Notes: generated from the letters alone by a model not told the origin. A DNA stretch of 64,000 nucleotides from Acidobacteriaceae bacterium (GCA_035944135.1 DASZBM010000010.1:248001-312000), one strand, 5' to 3'. Numbered from the stretch's first letter, positions 33,786-42,495 are shown. A program made the numbers and translations.

Positions 33786-36445
33786 TACTGCTTCGCCAGC
33801 ACGGCAATCGCCGCCACGCTCAGCGCCAGGTTCCCTGCAATCTGTGCGATGTTCATCGTACGCTGCAGCGCATTCTTCGGCTGCAGATACGGCGGCACCA
33901 CGATCGTGTCGCCCGGATAGATCATCGCCTTGTCCACATCGCTATACTGCTGGCTCACCACCGATCCATCTGCGCGCAGGATGAACATGCGCTTGTGGTC
34001 TGCCTGCCGGTCCGGTCCGCCCGCCTCATGCAGATACGCCTTGGCCCGCTTGCCCGGCATGTACAGGAACGCGTTCGCGCTATACACCTGCCCCTCAACC
34101 GTCACGTTCGACGGAAGCCGCGGCACAACAAAACGGTCGCCATCCTCCAGCGCAATATCCGGCAGGCTGTCGATCCCCGTGCTGTCCGGCTTCAGCTCCA
34201 GCACAATTCTTCCAATCGGCTGAATCCTCCGCAGCCTCGCCACCGCCGCCCGGACCGCCGTCTGCGACGCCAGTTGCGACTGTTGGTCCTGCGGAGTAAG
34301 CGCGGGGTTCGTCACCGCCGACAGCGAAAGTTGCGCGTCCAGTTCATCGGCGTACTCCAGCAGCCTCTGCTGTTGCAGCCTGCGCGTAGACTCCCGCGAG
34401 AACTCCGACGCATAAAGGTAGGCATCCGGCGTAAACCCGCCCGCGCGCCGCACCAGGCTGCGCAGCGTCTCTCCGGGCTGCACGCTGTACACGCCCGCGG
34501 CAACAAACTCGCCCTCCAGCCGCACGTAGCGCGTCTGCTGCTGCGTCGGCACGCGGATGTCCGCCTTCGAGAAAATCGTCACTACATCGCCCGGCAGCAG
34601 CTCCACATCCTGCGACCCATCGCCGTCCAGCACAAGCTTGCCCAGGTTGAACGGGATCAGCGAGCTCGTCAGCGTCTTCGCATCCTGCCGCTCAATCACC
34701 GCATATCCCCAGTCGATATCCGGTGCGCTCAGCAGCACGTGGTTCTTCGGTTCGAACCGCGCCGTGCCTCCAATCAGCGCCCCGGCGGCCGATCCTCCGC
34801 CGCTCGTCGAGCTCACCGTGCCGCCCTGCGTCTGCTGGTAGCCCTGGTTGTTCGCCGCGCCCTGCATCTGTTGCTGAGCAGCAGCCTCCGCGCCCTGCAC
34901 CGGCAGCCCCTGCTCGTCATACATCTGCGGCGTTGCGGTCTGGTTCGGATACTGCTGGTTCGCACCCTGCGTGCCTTGCCCCTGCGCTCCCGGAACCTGT
35001 TGTCCCCGGATCTGCATCTGCGGCGTCAACCCCAATTGCTGCAGCTCTTGTTGTTGCTGGATTCTCTGCTGTAACTGGCGCTGCCTGCGCTCCTCTTGCG
35101 GCTCCTCGCTCTGGTCCAGCACAAACTGCCCCAGCTCGTTGCGGTTGCGCCAGTACTCGCGCGTCACCAGCGACTCCCGGTTCGGAATCAGCTCGCTGAC
35201 CTTCATCCCCGGATGCCACGCATACCGTCCCGGGTTCGCCACGTTGCCCCGCAGCGTCACCGCATTCCGGAACCGGTCCACCACCGCACGCACCGAGAGG
35301 ATGTCGCCGCCCTGCATCATCTCCGTCTTGCTCTGGTCCTGGCTCACGTTCTCCACATTGCGATTCTCGTGCTCGTAGACCCGCTCCAGCAAAACGTCCG
35401 CTCCGGACGCCAGCGCAGTCTCGCCGCCCGCAAACTCCAGCGCCTGCGACACGCTCGTCTGGCCCTTCAGCTCGTAGATCGCCGGATGATTCACGCTGCC
35501 GAGCACCGCCACCTGCGGCCCCGCAAACGGGATGAAGATTACATCGCCAGTCGCCAGAGGAATGTCTTTCGACTTGTCCCCGCGCAGCAGCAGGTCGTAC
35601 AAATCGAAGTGGTCGATCGTCTGCCCGTTCCGCTTCACCTGGATATCGCGCACCGATCCCGTCGCCGACGGCCCACCCGAAGCAAACAGCGCATTCAGCA
35701 GCGTGCTCAGCGAACTCACCGAAAAGCTTCCCGGCCGCCTCGCCTCGCCCACAACAAACACCTGGATCGTCCGCAGCGCGCCCATCGACACGCTCAACGT
35801 GAAGTTCCGGTAGATCCGCCCAAGCTGCCGGTTCAAAAAACCTGGCAGGTCGGCGTAGGTCAGGCCGGCAACATGCACCGTGCCCAGCTCCGGAAGCTGG
35901 ATCGCGCCCTCGCGATCGACCGTCACTCTCATCTGCCGGTTCACCTGCCCGGCGAGTTGCAGCACAAGCTCGTCGCCCGGCCCCACCACGTAGCTCGGCC
36001 CCACCGGCACATTCTGCACCGGCGCAAACGTCGTCGGCACACGCCGGAACAATGACGCGCCATAGATCTCCAGCTTCTCTCCCGTCGTAGCTTCCACCAT
36101 TCGCTGGAAAGGGCTCGGCGGCTCTGGCGGCAGCGGCGGCTGATTCTGGCTCGCCTGCAGTTCCCTCCGCTCTGCCTCGCGCATCATGCGGCCCTGCTCA
36201 TCAGTCTGCCCGGTGCCCGTCTGCGGCGAGAGCTGGTTCAGCAGGTTTCCAATCGATGAATTCGCCGGGGAGGGAAGTGTCGCCGACGACGGCGTGTCAC
36301 TCGTCGGCTGCTGCTGATCGAGAATCTGCGCGCCCACGCCCGGAACCGCCAGCGTGGCTAGAGCAAATCCGCAAACTAAAAGACCAGAACGAAACGGATG
36401 CAGCCTCGATCGATACAGATTCACGCCTGGCGTTGTCCTCTTCAC
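33785..36445 (-). CDS. SLBB-domain polysaccharide export protein (Wza/GfcE-like, extended)
   Basis: 886 residues, about twice the length of E. coli Wza. Signal peptide near 15-40 (LLVCGFALATLAVPGVGAQ), then the poly-export domain (SYVVGPGDELVLQLAGQVNR, VTVDREGAIQLPELGTVHVAG), followed by several SLBB-type repeats (IQVFVVGEARRPGSFSVSSL, VAVLGSVNHPAIYELKG, VTLRGNVANPGRYAWHPGMK, VRLEGEFVAAGVYSVQPGE, VTVEGQVYSANAFLYMPG). Between repeats, about residues 450-570, lies a Gln-rich low-complexity linker (RQRQLQQRIQQQQELQQLG). A C-terminal hydrophobic segment ends the protein (NIAQIAGNLALSVAAIAVLA). It forms the outer-membrane exit of the EPS system with the downstream Wzz. Confidence 0.9.
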   Translation of the reverse strand: MKRTTPGVNLYRSRLHPFRSGLLVCGFALATLAVPGVGAQILDQQQPTSDTPSSATLPSPANSSIGNLLNQLSPQTGTGQTDEQGRMMREAERRELQASQNQPPLPPEPPSPFQRMVEATTGEKLEIYGASLFRRVPTTFAPVQNVPVGPSYVVGPGDELVLQLAGQVNRQMRVTVDREGAIQLPELGTVHVAGLTYADLPGFLNRQLGRIYRNFTLSVSMGALRTIQVFVVGEARRPGSFSVSSLSTLLNALFASGGPSATGSVRDIQVKRNGQTIDHFDLYDLLLRGDKSKDIPLATGDVIFIPFAGPQVAVLGSVNHPAIYELKGQTSVSQALEFAGGETALASGADVLLERVYEHENRNVENVSQDQSKTEMMQGGDILSVRAVVDRFRNAVTLRGNVANPGRYAWHPGMKVSELIPNRESLVTREYWRNRNELGQFVLDQSEEPQEERRQRQLQQRIQQQQELQQLGLTPQMQIRGQQVPGAQGQGTQGANQQYPNQTATPQMYDEQGLPVQGAEAAAQQQMQGAANNQGYQQTQGGTVSSTSGGGSAAGALIGGTARFEPKNHVLLSAPDIDWGYAVIERQDAKTLTSSLIPFNLGKLVLDGDGSQDVELLPGDVVTIFSKADIRVPTQQQTRYVRLEGEFVAAGVYSVQPGETLRSLVRRAGGFTPDAYLYASEFSRESTRRLQQQRLLEYADELDAQLSLSAVTNPALTPQDQQSQLASQTAVRAAVARLRRIQPIGRIVLELKPDSTGIDSLPDIALEDGDRFVVPRLPSNVTVEGQVYSANAFLYMPGKRAKAYLHEAGGPDRQADHKRMFILRADGSVVSQQYSDVDKAMIYPGDTIVVPPYLQPKNALQRTMNIAQIAGNLALSVAAIAVLAKQ

Positions 36446-36563
36446 GAACCCTTCAACGAAGCCAGTTCACACACCCGCGGGACGGCGTCTATCTGCCTGC
36501 CCTTCGTTGGTCTGGGTTACTTCGTCAGTTTATCTGAAGCCGATACGCGTCGTTGTCACGGAA

Positions 36564-36728
36564 TTATCGCGAACGCCAGCGCACATACAGCGCCGCGCCT
36601 GCCGCCCCAACCACACCCAGTATCGCCGTCGGACACTCCGGCGAATCCACGCATGCCCCCTGCGCCTGCAGAAGGGCGGGAACCATGAACAGGGAGCCGA
36701 GGAACGCAATACGGGTCAGAATCTTCAT
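36564..36728 (-). CDS. PExPT-CTERM-like micro-protein (signal peptide plus sorting tail)
   Basis: 54 residues. Residues 1-23 are a Sec signal peptide (ILTRIAFLGSLFMVPALLQA). Only about six residues separate it from a PEP-CTERM-type tail: PECPT at 30-34, hydrophobic AILGVVGAAGAALYV, and basic RWRSR at the end. This is the architecture recognised by exosortases and matches the PExPT variant seen in Acidobacteria, as far as I recall. After export almost nothing but the sorting tail remains. It lies 118 bp upstream of the Wza-like gene on the same strand, consistent with the known link of exosortase systems to EPS loci. No exosortase was recognised here. Confidence 0.65.
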   Translation of the reverse strand: MKILTRIAFLGSLFMVPALLQAQGACVDSPECPTAILGVVGAAGAALYVRWRSR

Positions 36729-36895
36729 GCTGGACGGGCCTCGCTGCTGTCCCAAAACGGAACAACCCGCGAACTTGAGCCAGCATACCAGCCACCCCTC
36801 ACCCCGGCAACAAAACTCGCCCATCCTCACCTATCTCGGCACTCTCGGATGCCCTGCGCGGCCACGAATTCGGGTGCGCATGGGTGAACTCACGC

Positions 36896-36936
36896 GGGTG
36901 CCCATTCATGCGCAGTTTCATCGCGCATGGGTGGGG
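36896..36936 (+). repeat. GGGTGCCC hairpin repeat, copy 1
   Basis: GGGTGCCCATTCATGCGC (36896-36913) is followed by a short spacer and GCGCATGGGTGGGG. The arms pair with two G-T wobbles, which would be tolerated in RNA. It abuts the stop codon of the minus-strand HNH gene at 36937. Three further copies lie at 41829, 60212 and 61441, all in the same strand orientation. Confidence 0.8.
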
Positions 36937-37410
36937 TTACGCACGGCGCATCCGCCGCCTCAACTCCGCCGTCGCCTCCCGATGACACATCAGGCATAGC
37001 GTCCTCAAATTCTCCAGATCGCACTCCCCGCCGCCCTCCGCCACCGGCCGAATATGGTCCGCATCCCACAGCGACCTTCGCACGGTCACGCTGCGCAAGC
37101 CCCACATCTCCAGCGCCTCAGCCCGAGCCACCCCACGGCTCCGCTTCAGGTCCCGATACGCCTTGACCGTATCCACCCCACACTCCGCGCACACACCTTT
37201 ATCGCGCAGATACACCTGGTCGCGCAGATACCCCGGGTCCGATCGCAGCCTCCACGCATGCACACAGTAATCCGAGCAGAACGTCCGCCGCCGCTTCGCC
37301 AGGATCTCCAGCTGACACCACCGGCAAAGCGGCCGCCCATTCGCTCCCAGCGGAAGCGCGGCACGATCAGCCGTGCCCGCCTCAGCCAGTCTGCGACCCG
37401 GAACCTTCAC
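36937..37410 (-). CDS. HNH endonuclease domain protein
   Basis: 157 residues. The C-terminal HNH motif is visible: DADHIRPVAEGGGECDLENL followed by TLCLMCHREATAEL, with zinc-binding Cys pairs CAECG and CLMC. The N-terminal half has a second cysteine set, CRWCQLEILAKRRRTFCSDYC, likely another zinc finger. This small HNH type occurs stand-alone in many genomes and may be housekeeping or mobile-element derived; no mobile genes are nearby. The GTG start at 37410 is the only early candidate but its GGAGAG is only two bases away, so the true start is uncertain. Confidence 0.85.
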   Translation of the reverse strand: MKVPGRRLAEAGTADRAALPLGANGRPLCRWCQLEILAKRRRTFCSDYCVHAWRLRSDPGYLRDQVYLRDKGVCAECGVDTVKAYRDLKRSRGVARAEALEMWGLRSVTVRRSLWDADHIRPVAEGGGECDLENLRTLCLMCHREATAELRRRMRRA

Positions 37411-37428
37411 CTCTCCAGCGTATCCGCC

Positions 37429-40125
37429 TTAGTGCACCGTCAGTGCGAACGTGGTGCTCGCCGTGGTACTCCCGCTCTTCCCGGTCACCGTCACCACGTA
37501 GCTTCCCGCGGTCGTTCCAGACGTCCCCTGCGCCGCGCAGCTCGGCGAAGTCCCTACCGCTGCCGCCGCTCCTCCGCCGCATCCCGTCATCACACTCATC
37601 CCTGCCGCTGCCGCAACCACCATCAGCAGCCCGCGCACATCACGCCGTTTCGAAGCCGGCAGCAACAGCACGCACAACCCGGCAAACGCCAGACCGCCCA
37701 GCTTCACCGCCGTCGTCGGCGATCCACCCGTCCCGCCGCACGTGCTGCTCGTCGCACTCGCCGCCTGCGACGAGATCGTCACCACCGCACTCCCGCTCGG
37801 AGCCGCCGTGCTCAGCGTCACTGTCGCCGGGCTCACCACGCAGCTCGGCAGCAGCGTCGCCGTTCCCTGCGCCGCAATCGAGCAGCTCATCTGCACCACG
37901 CCCGTGAACCCGTTCGCCGCCGTCGCAAACACCGTCAGCGTGTTGCCGCTCGTCGCCCCCGCCGTCACACTCACCGACGTCGGCGTCGATCCCATCGAAA
38001 AACTCCCCGAGCTCGACGACGTTCCTGCCGCACTCCCGCCCGTCGGCATCGAAGCGGCAATCAGCTTCGCCGCATCCACCGAGCCCCAGCCCGTCGACTC
38101 ATCAAATCCCGCACCAACCTCAAACCCCGCCAGCCCGCCCGTCAGCCCCGCCGACGACGGCGTGCTGTTATTGCACATAGACGGAATCGACACCGTGCAC
38201 CCCGACACACCCGCCGTCGTCTCCGTCACATCATGAAACGCGCTCGGCGTGCTCGCGGCCAGCCGGTACAGCAGCGGATTCACATTGCCCGCCGCAACTC
38301 CCGTGGCCGAATTCATCAGCGCCACGATGCCCGCCATCCCTGGCGCCGCCGCGCTCGTTCCGCCAAACACCTCAAACTCATTCTTCGAGCAATCGCCACC
38401 CGCATACGCCAGGCACGCGAGATACCCGTCGTGCGTCGCCGAGCTCAGCGCCACATCCGGCACATCGCGCATTCCATCCGCCGGCACTCCCGCGCCCGTC
38501 TGCCAGCTTGGCTTCGCAATGTACGCGCTCGCGCCTCCGCCCGTCGCCGCGGCCACATACGTCAGCTGGTTGGTGGACCCCGCCTGCGTTGGCTCGTTCC
38601 ACGCGCCCTCCGGGATATAGCTGACCGCCGAGCTCTCGCCACTCCCGTTCTGCGCGCTCCAATAGTTGCTCGCGTCGCTCGTATCCGCAAACTCCGTCCC
38701 ACCCACACACGTCGCATAGCTGCTCGAGCAGATGTAGTTAATGCTCGCCGTCTGCGTCACCGGCAGCTTGCTCGAGTTGCCATCGCACCCCGCCGCGCCC
38801 GAGTCCCCACTCGACACCATCACGCTGATCCCCTCAGCCGCCGCCGCCGAGAACAGCGTGTTCCACACACTCACGCCCTGCTGTCCCGCATCCGCCTCGC
38901 AGTCGCCAAATGAGATGCTCATCACCGGATCCACCAGCGTATTCACCTCATACGCCGCGGCCGTATAAATCCCGCTCACCGTGTTCGAGTCCGCGCTCAC
39001 CACCAGGTCCACACCCGCGCCCGGAGCCGTTCCCATCACGCGGTCTACATCCAGCGTCGCCTCGTCCTGGTCGCCGCCATTCGTCGTCCCGGGGTCAATC
39101 CCGCCCGTCGGGATAATCACATTCGGCTGCGCCGTCGGCAGTCCCGTCAGGCTCTCAAACTGGCTGATGTCCGTCGCTGCCACGCGCGACCGCCCAATGA
39201 TCGCGACGTGCTGCGCCTTGCCCGCCACCGTCGCGCCCGTATTCCCGCCGCTGTACACCGAGCTCACGTCATAGATCGTCGCGAAATCGTTCGGCGTCAA
39301 AAAGTGCTGCCCATTGGTCGCCGTAAGCATCGGCTTCGCCGTCAATCCGCCGCCCGCAACCTGCGCCGTCAACTTGCCCTGCACCGCCGTCGCAATGCTC
39401 TGCGGATGCAGCGAGCTCTGGCTCATCCCATGCACTCCTGCAATCACTGCCTGCAGCGCTGCCGGAACGCTCGGCTCCGAAGTCGCCGATAGCCGCGTCT
39501 CCGCACCCACCCGATACTCCGCAAAGTTCGTCCGGAAGGCATTGCTCACCGCTGTCACGCTGCCTGTCACATCCAGCAGCACGCCATTCGGCTCCACGCG
39601 CGTAACCGTCAGCCCTTCCTGCTGCAGCCAGCTCTCCACCGCCTGCAGGTCCGCCGGAGCCACGCCAAACATGCTGCCCACCTGCGCCGGCGTCAGCCAC
39701 TGGTGATACAGCGCCGACCCGGGCGTCTGCTGCTCAGCCAGCAGCGTCTCAAACGCCGCCTGCGTCGCAGCATCCCGCTTCAGCACCACTGTCACCTGCA
39801 GCGGCGCGCTCACCGGAACGGTCGCCGCGGCAGCATTCTCCGCGCGCACCCACAAAGGCAGGTGCCCGCCAAGCTGCACACGAGTCGTCAGGTCAGGATT
39901 TGCAGCAACACGCCGCTCCGGCGTCGCTCGCAGCGCATTCAGCGCGCGTGATGCCGCGCCGGAACCAGACTGCGCAGAGCAGGGAACTGCCAGAGCTGCG
40001 GCGGCAAGGGAAAGCACACCGAAGCGCCTGAAGGGGCCGAAGAAAGTGGGTCGCAAGCAGGAGTCTCGTTTTCGGGGGTATGGCAGCGTGGACGGCGCTC
40101 CAAAATTTAGACGGTCGTCCCACAT
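37429..40125 (-). CDS. Secreted S53 family peptidase (pro-kumamolisin/sedolisin) with C-terminal Ig-like and membrane segment
   Basis: 898 residues. After an N-terminal signal-like segment near 35-52 (FGVLSLAAAALAVPCSAQ) comes a pro-kumamolisin activation domain (LYHQWLTPAQVGSMFGVAP; VTRVEPNGVLLDVTGS) and the S53 catalytic domain. Catalytic Glu/Asp are in GDQDEATLDVDRVM near 354 and the Ser in FGGTSAAAPGMAG near 589. Then follow a Ser/Thr-rich linker, a short beta domain, one hydrophobic segment (LGGLAFAGLCVLLLPASKRR) and a second hydrophobic stretch before a terminal beta segment. Acid-active carboxyl serine peptidases of this sort are abundant in Acidobacteria. A hairpin AAAGGT/ACCTTT lies immediately before the ATG. 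Confidence 0.9.
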   Translation of the reverse strand: MWDDRLNFGAPSTLPYPRKRDSCLRPTFFGPFRRFGVLSLAAAALAVPCSAQSGSGAASRALNALRATPERRVAANPDLTTRVQLGGHLPLWVRAENAAAATVPVSAPLQVTVVLKRDAATQAAFETLLAEQQTPGSALYHQWLTPAQVGSMFGVAPADLQAVESWLQQEGLTVTRVEPNGVLLDVTGSVTAVSNAFRTNFAEYRVGAETRLSATSEPSVPAALQAVIAGVHGMSQSSLHPQSIATAVQGKLTAQVAGGGLTAKPMLTATNGQHFLTPNDFATIYDVSSVYSGGNTGATVAGKAQHVAIIGRSRVAATDISQFESLTGLPTAQPNVIIPTGGIDPGTTNGGDQDEATLDVDRVMGTAPGAGVDLVVSADSNTVSGIYTAAAYEVNTLVDPVMSISFGDCEADAGQQGVSVWNTLFSAAAAEGISVMVSSGDSGAAGCDGNSSKLPVTQTASINYICSSSYATCVGGTEFADTSDASNYWSAQNGSGESSAVSYIPEGAWNEPTQAGSTNQLTYVAAATGGGASAYIAKPSWQTGAGVPADGMRDVPDVALSSATHDGYLACLAYAGGDCSKNEFEVFGGTSAAAPGMAGIVALMNSATGVAAGNVNPLLYRLAASTPSAFHDVTETTAGVSGCTVSIPSMCNNSTPSSAGLTGGLAGFEVGAGFDESTGWGSVDAAKLIAASMPTGGSAAGTSSSSGSFSMGSTPTSVSVTAGATSGNTLTVFATAANGFTGVVQMSCSIAAQGTATLLPSCVVSPATVTLSTAAPSGSAVVTISSQAASATSSTCGGTGGSPTTAVKLGGLAFAGLCVLLLPASKRRDVRGLLMVVAAAAGMSVMTGCGGGAAAAVGTSPSCAAQGTSGTTAGSYVVTVTGKSGSTTASTTFALTVH

Positions 40126-40341
40126 AAAGGTTACGCTATGCGACCTTTGGGTAACAAGCCACGTTACTCGTGGGAGGTTGATGGTTACTTTCAGGTGAGA
40201 AGCGCCTCCGCCCTCTCCGGTTGCCTCGACCCTTGCCTCGGGTTCCCGCCGACAGTGCCGTGGCGTCCCGTCGCGTTCCTTCGCGCCCTTTGCGTCAAAA
40301 AGGTTTTCCCCCAGCTATCCTGATCGTGGAGAGAACCCCCC

Positions 40342-40983
40342 ATGTCCCGTACCGAATCCACCATGGTCCAGCTCGGCACCATCGCCCCTGCCTTCGAGCT
40401 CACTAACGTCCTCACCGGCCGCGCCATGTCGCGCGACGACGTCTTCGCCCTCTCCTGGGACGACAACCTCTCCGACGCCGCCAACATCGCCGTCACCGGT
40501 GGCCCCGCCAAAAAGCACGGCCTGCTCGTCATGTTCCTCTCCGTCCACTGCCCGTTCGTCAAGCACGTCGAGCAGGAGCTCGCCAACATCGCCCGCGACT
40601 ACGCCTCCACCATCGCCATCTGCGGCATCATGTCCAACGACGTCGCCACCTACCCCGACGACTCCCCCGACAACATGCGCGCCCAGGCCACCCGCCTCGG
40701 CTGGCGCTTCCCCTACCTCTACGACGAAACCCAGGAGGTCGCCCGCAGCTACAACGCCGCCTGCACCCCTGACTTCTTCCTCTTCAATGGCGCCATGGAG
40801 CTTGTCTACCGTGGCCAGCTCGACGACTCCCGTCCCCGCCGCTCCGACGGCTTCGGCAACGACACGCCCGTCACCGGCCGCGATCTCCGCGCCGCCCTCG
40901 ACGCCGTCATCGCCGGCAAGCGCCCCGACCCCTCCAAACAGCGTGCCTCCATCGGCTGCAACATCAAATGGCGCGAAGGCTAA
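40342..40983 (+). CDS. Thioredoxin-fold AhpC/TSA-family protein
   Basis: 213 residues. Starts MSRTESTMVQLGTIAPAFEL; the active-site region is MFLSVHCPFVKHVEQELANI, a single Cys in place of a CxxC, followed by GIMSNDVATYPDDSPDNMRA and YNAACTPDFFLFNGAMELVYRGQLDDS. This pattern is common to peroxiredoxin-like, cytoplasmic thioredoxin-family proteins annotated as AhpC/TSA or redoxin. The C-terminal GCNIKW cysteine may be a resolving partner. No signal peptide. A CTTCAG-type hairpin repeat begins 36 bp after the stop. Confidence 0.87.
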   Translation: MSRTESTMVQLGTIAPAFELTNVLTGRAMSRDDVFALSWDDNLSDAANIAVTGGPAKKHGLLVMFLSVHCPFVKHVEQELANIARDYASTIAICGIMSNDVATYPDDSPDNMRAQATRLGWRFPYLYDETQEVARSYNAACTPDFFLFNGAMELVYRGQLDDSRPRRSDGFGNDTPVTGRDLRAALDAVIAGKRPDPSKQRASIGCNIKWREG

Positions 40984-41018
40984 GAAGGCTGAGGAGCGCC
41001 CACGAACCGCTTTTCCGG

Positions 41019-41085
41019 TACCCCGAGGCTTCAGCCTCGGGTCTCATAGCCCCAAAAAATGAAATGGGGCTTTAGCCCCTGGGTA
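41019..41085. repeat. CTTCAG-type double-hairpin repeat, copy 1
   Basis: Palindrome CCCGAGGCTTCAGCCTCGGG (41022-41041) is followed by a second, GGGGCTTTAGCCCC (41066-41079), with outer TACCC/GGGTA arms. It lies 36 bp after the stop of the thioredoxin-fold gene. A related element with CTTCAG centres is at 41930. Confidence 0.75.
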
Positions 41086-41140
41086 TGCCTTTCGCCCTTT
41101 ATGCCCAACTCCGCTATCCTGAAGTCCGAGAACGATTTTC

Positions 41141-41175
41141 ACTAACCACTAACCACTAACCACTAACCACTAACT
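41141..41175. repeat. Heptamer tandem repeat ACTAACC x5
   Basis: Four perfect copies of ACTAACC plus a fifth ending in T, ending 9 bp before the carbonic anhydrase start codon. On the opposite strand the unit reads TAGTGGT, close to the TAGTGAA unit at 25251 and 45834. No inverted arm is seen. The position means it occupies the usual Shine-Dalgarno region of the next gene. Confidence 0.85.
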
Positions 41176-41184
41176 ACTCGCCTT

Positions 41185-41814
41185 ATGGACCCAGTCCTCG
41201 AACAACTCAAAAACGGCGTCCGCCACTTCCGCGCCGAGACCTTCCCGGCCTTCGCCGACGCCGCCAACGAGCCCCAGCGCCCGCACACCCTCTTCATCAC
41301 CTGCGCCGACTCCCGCATCGACCCCAACGCCCTCACCGCCACTGGCCCGGGCGAGGTCTTCGTCACCCGCAACATCGGCAACATGATTCCCGCCTACGGT
41401 GAAATGCTCGGCGGCGTCTCCGCCGTCATCGAGTTCGCCGTCGCCGGCCTCGGCGTCCGCCACGTCGTCATCTGCGGCCACACCGACTGCGGCGCCATGA
41501 AGGCCCTGCTCGACCCCTCCAGCACCGCCAAAATGCCCAGCGTCCGCAACTGGCTCAAGAACGCCCAGACCGCCCTCGCCGTCTCCAACACCCTTCACGA
41601 ACATGAGATCGAGGACCACGCAGAGCGCCCGCTCATCGACATCCTCACCGAGCAGAACGTCCTCCTCCAGATCCAGCACCTCCGCACCCACCCCTCGGTC
41701 GCCACGGCCCTCACCCTCGGCAACCTCACCATCTCCGGCTGGATCTACGACGTCACGACCGGCAACGTCCGCATCGCAGAAAACAACGCCCTCACCTTCA
41801 CCCCCGTCGAGTAG
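41185..41814 (+). CDS. Beta-class carbonic anhydrase
   Basis: 209 residues interconverting CO2 and bicarbonate. Zinc ligands are Cys40 (FITCADSRIDP), His99 and Cys102 (VICGHTDCGAMKA), with the Asp42-Arg44 dyad in CADSR, and GEVFVTRNIGNMIPAYGEM as the other family motif. Cytoplasmic. There is no recognisable Shine-Dalgarno because the ACTAACC heptamer tract lies directly upstream, so initiation may be weak or use another signal. A GGGTGCCC hairpin follows 14 bp after the stop. Confidence 0.94.
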   Translation: MDPVLEQLKNGVRHFRAETFPAFADAANEPQRPHTLFITCADSRIDPNALTATGPGEVFVTRNIGNMIPAYGEMLGGVSAVIEFAVAGLGVRHVVICGHTDCGAMKALLDPSSTAKMPSVRNWLKNAQTALAVSNTLHEHEIEDHAERPLIDILTEQNVLLQIQHLRTHPSVATALTLGNLTISGWIYDVTTGNVRIAENNALTFTPVE

Positions 41815-41828
41815 ACAGCCACAACTCC

Positions 41829-41869
41829 GGGTGCCCCATTCATGCGCGGCTTAATCGCGCATGAGTGGG
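41829..41869 (+). repeat. GGGTGCCC hairpin repeat, copy 2
   Basis: GGGTGCCCCATTCATGCGCG then, after a short spacer, CGCGCATGAGTGGG. It starts 14 bp after the carbonic anhydrase stop. Arms pair over about 13 bp with wobble. Confidence 0.8.
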
Positions 41870-41929
41870 TATCGCGCGTGGTAGCGCGCGAGAAAAGCCC
41901 GCCACCACCCCAACCTCCAACACTGAAGG

Positions 41930-41984
41930 GGCACGGCTTCAGCCGTGCCATCCCCAGCCGAATCGAATTCGGGGCTTCAGCCCC
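41930..41984. repeat. CTTCAG-type double-hairpin repeat, copy 2
   Basis: Two perfect palindromes, GGCACGGCTTCAGCCGTGCC (41930-41949) and GGGGCTTCAGCCCC (41971-41984), separated by 21 bp containing CCGAATCGAATTCGG. It ends 13 bp from the stop of the minus-strand gene at 41998. Same style as the element at 41019. Confidence 0.78.
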
Positions 41985-41997
41985 TGAGGGAAACCTC

Positions 41998-42255
41998 TTA
42001 CCGCTTCGTCGCGTCCGACCCATGCTGCTTCACCATCTTGTTGTAGATCCCCAGCAGCAGAAACGGCGCCACCCACTGCCCCACAAACAACGACGCATGT
42101 TCCTTCCGGAACGCCTGGCACGCCACCGAGGCCCCAATCGCTGCAATCGCCAGCGCCAGGAACGCGCTCGACGGCGCCTTCGAGGTGTACTTCTCAATCG
42201 CCGACGTAACCTGATCTTCCTGTGACTCGCCTGCCTGCACCCGATAATCCGTCAT
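41998..42255 (-). CDS. Small membrane protein, unknown
   Basis: 85 residues starting MTDYRVQAGESQEDQVTSAI. A polar N-terminal helix is followed by two hydrophobic segments: AFLALAIAAIGASVACQAF near 34-52 and LFVGQWVAPFLLLGIYNKMV near 58-77. The ATG at 42255 follows CAGGAGATTTGAGG. It is divergent from the histidine leader region. Proteins of this outline are common in Acidobacteria, but I cannot assign a function. Confidence 0.65.
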   Translation of the reverse strand: MTDYRVQAGESQEDQVTSAIEKYTSKAPSSAFLALAIAAIGASVACQAFRKEHASLFVGQWVAPFLLLGIYNKMVKQHGSDATKR

Positions 42256-42495
42256 CCTCAAATCTCCTGAGGGCCATAAGCCCTTCCTTGAGAGATGCCG
42301 TCTTCCCTACCCTTGCCGTGAACCCATTGTTGCCCCTGCCAAAGCCCTGAGTGCACTTTCCCATCCCATCACTACCGGCCGCGGCAACCCGCACCGATCT
42401 TTTACGCAAACGATTGAAAACAAAAACGAAAGTTCACGCGCACCCTGATAAAAAGCCGGATCCCCTATGTCAGGGCCAAGTTCCACATTCCAGAG

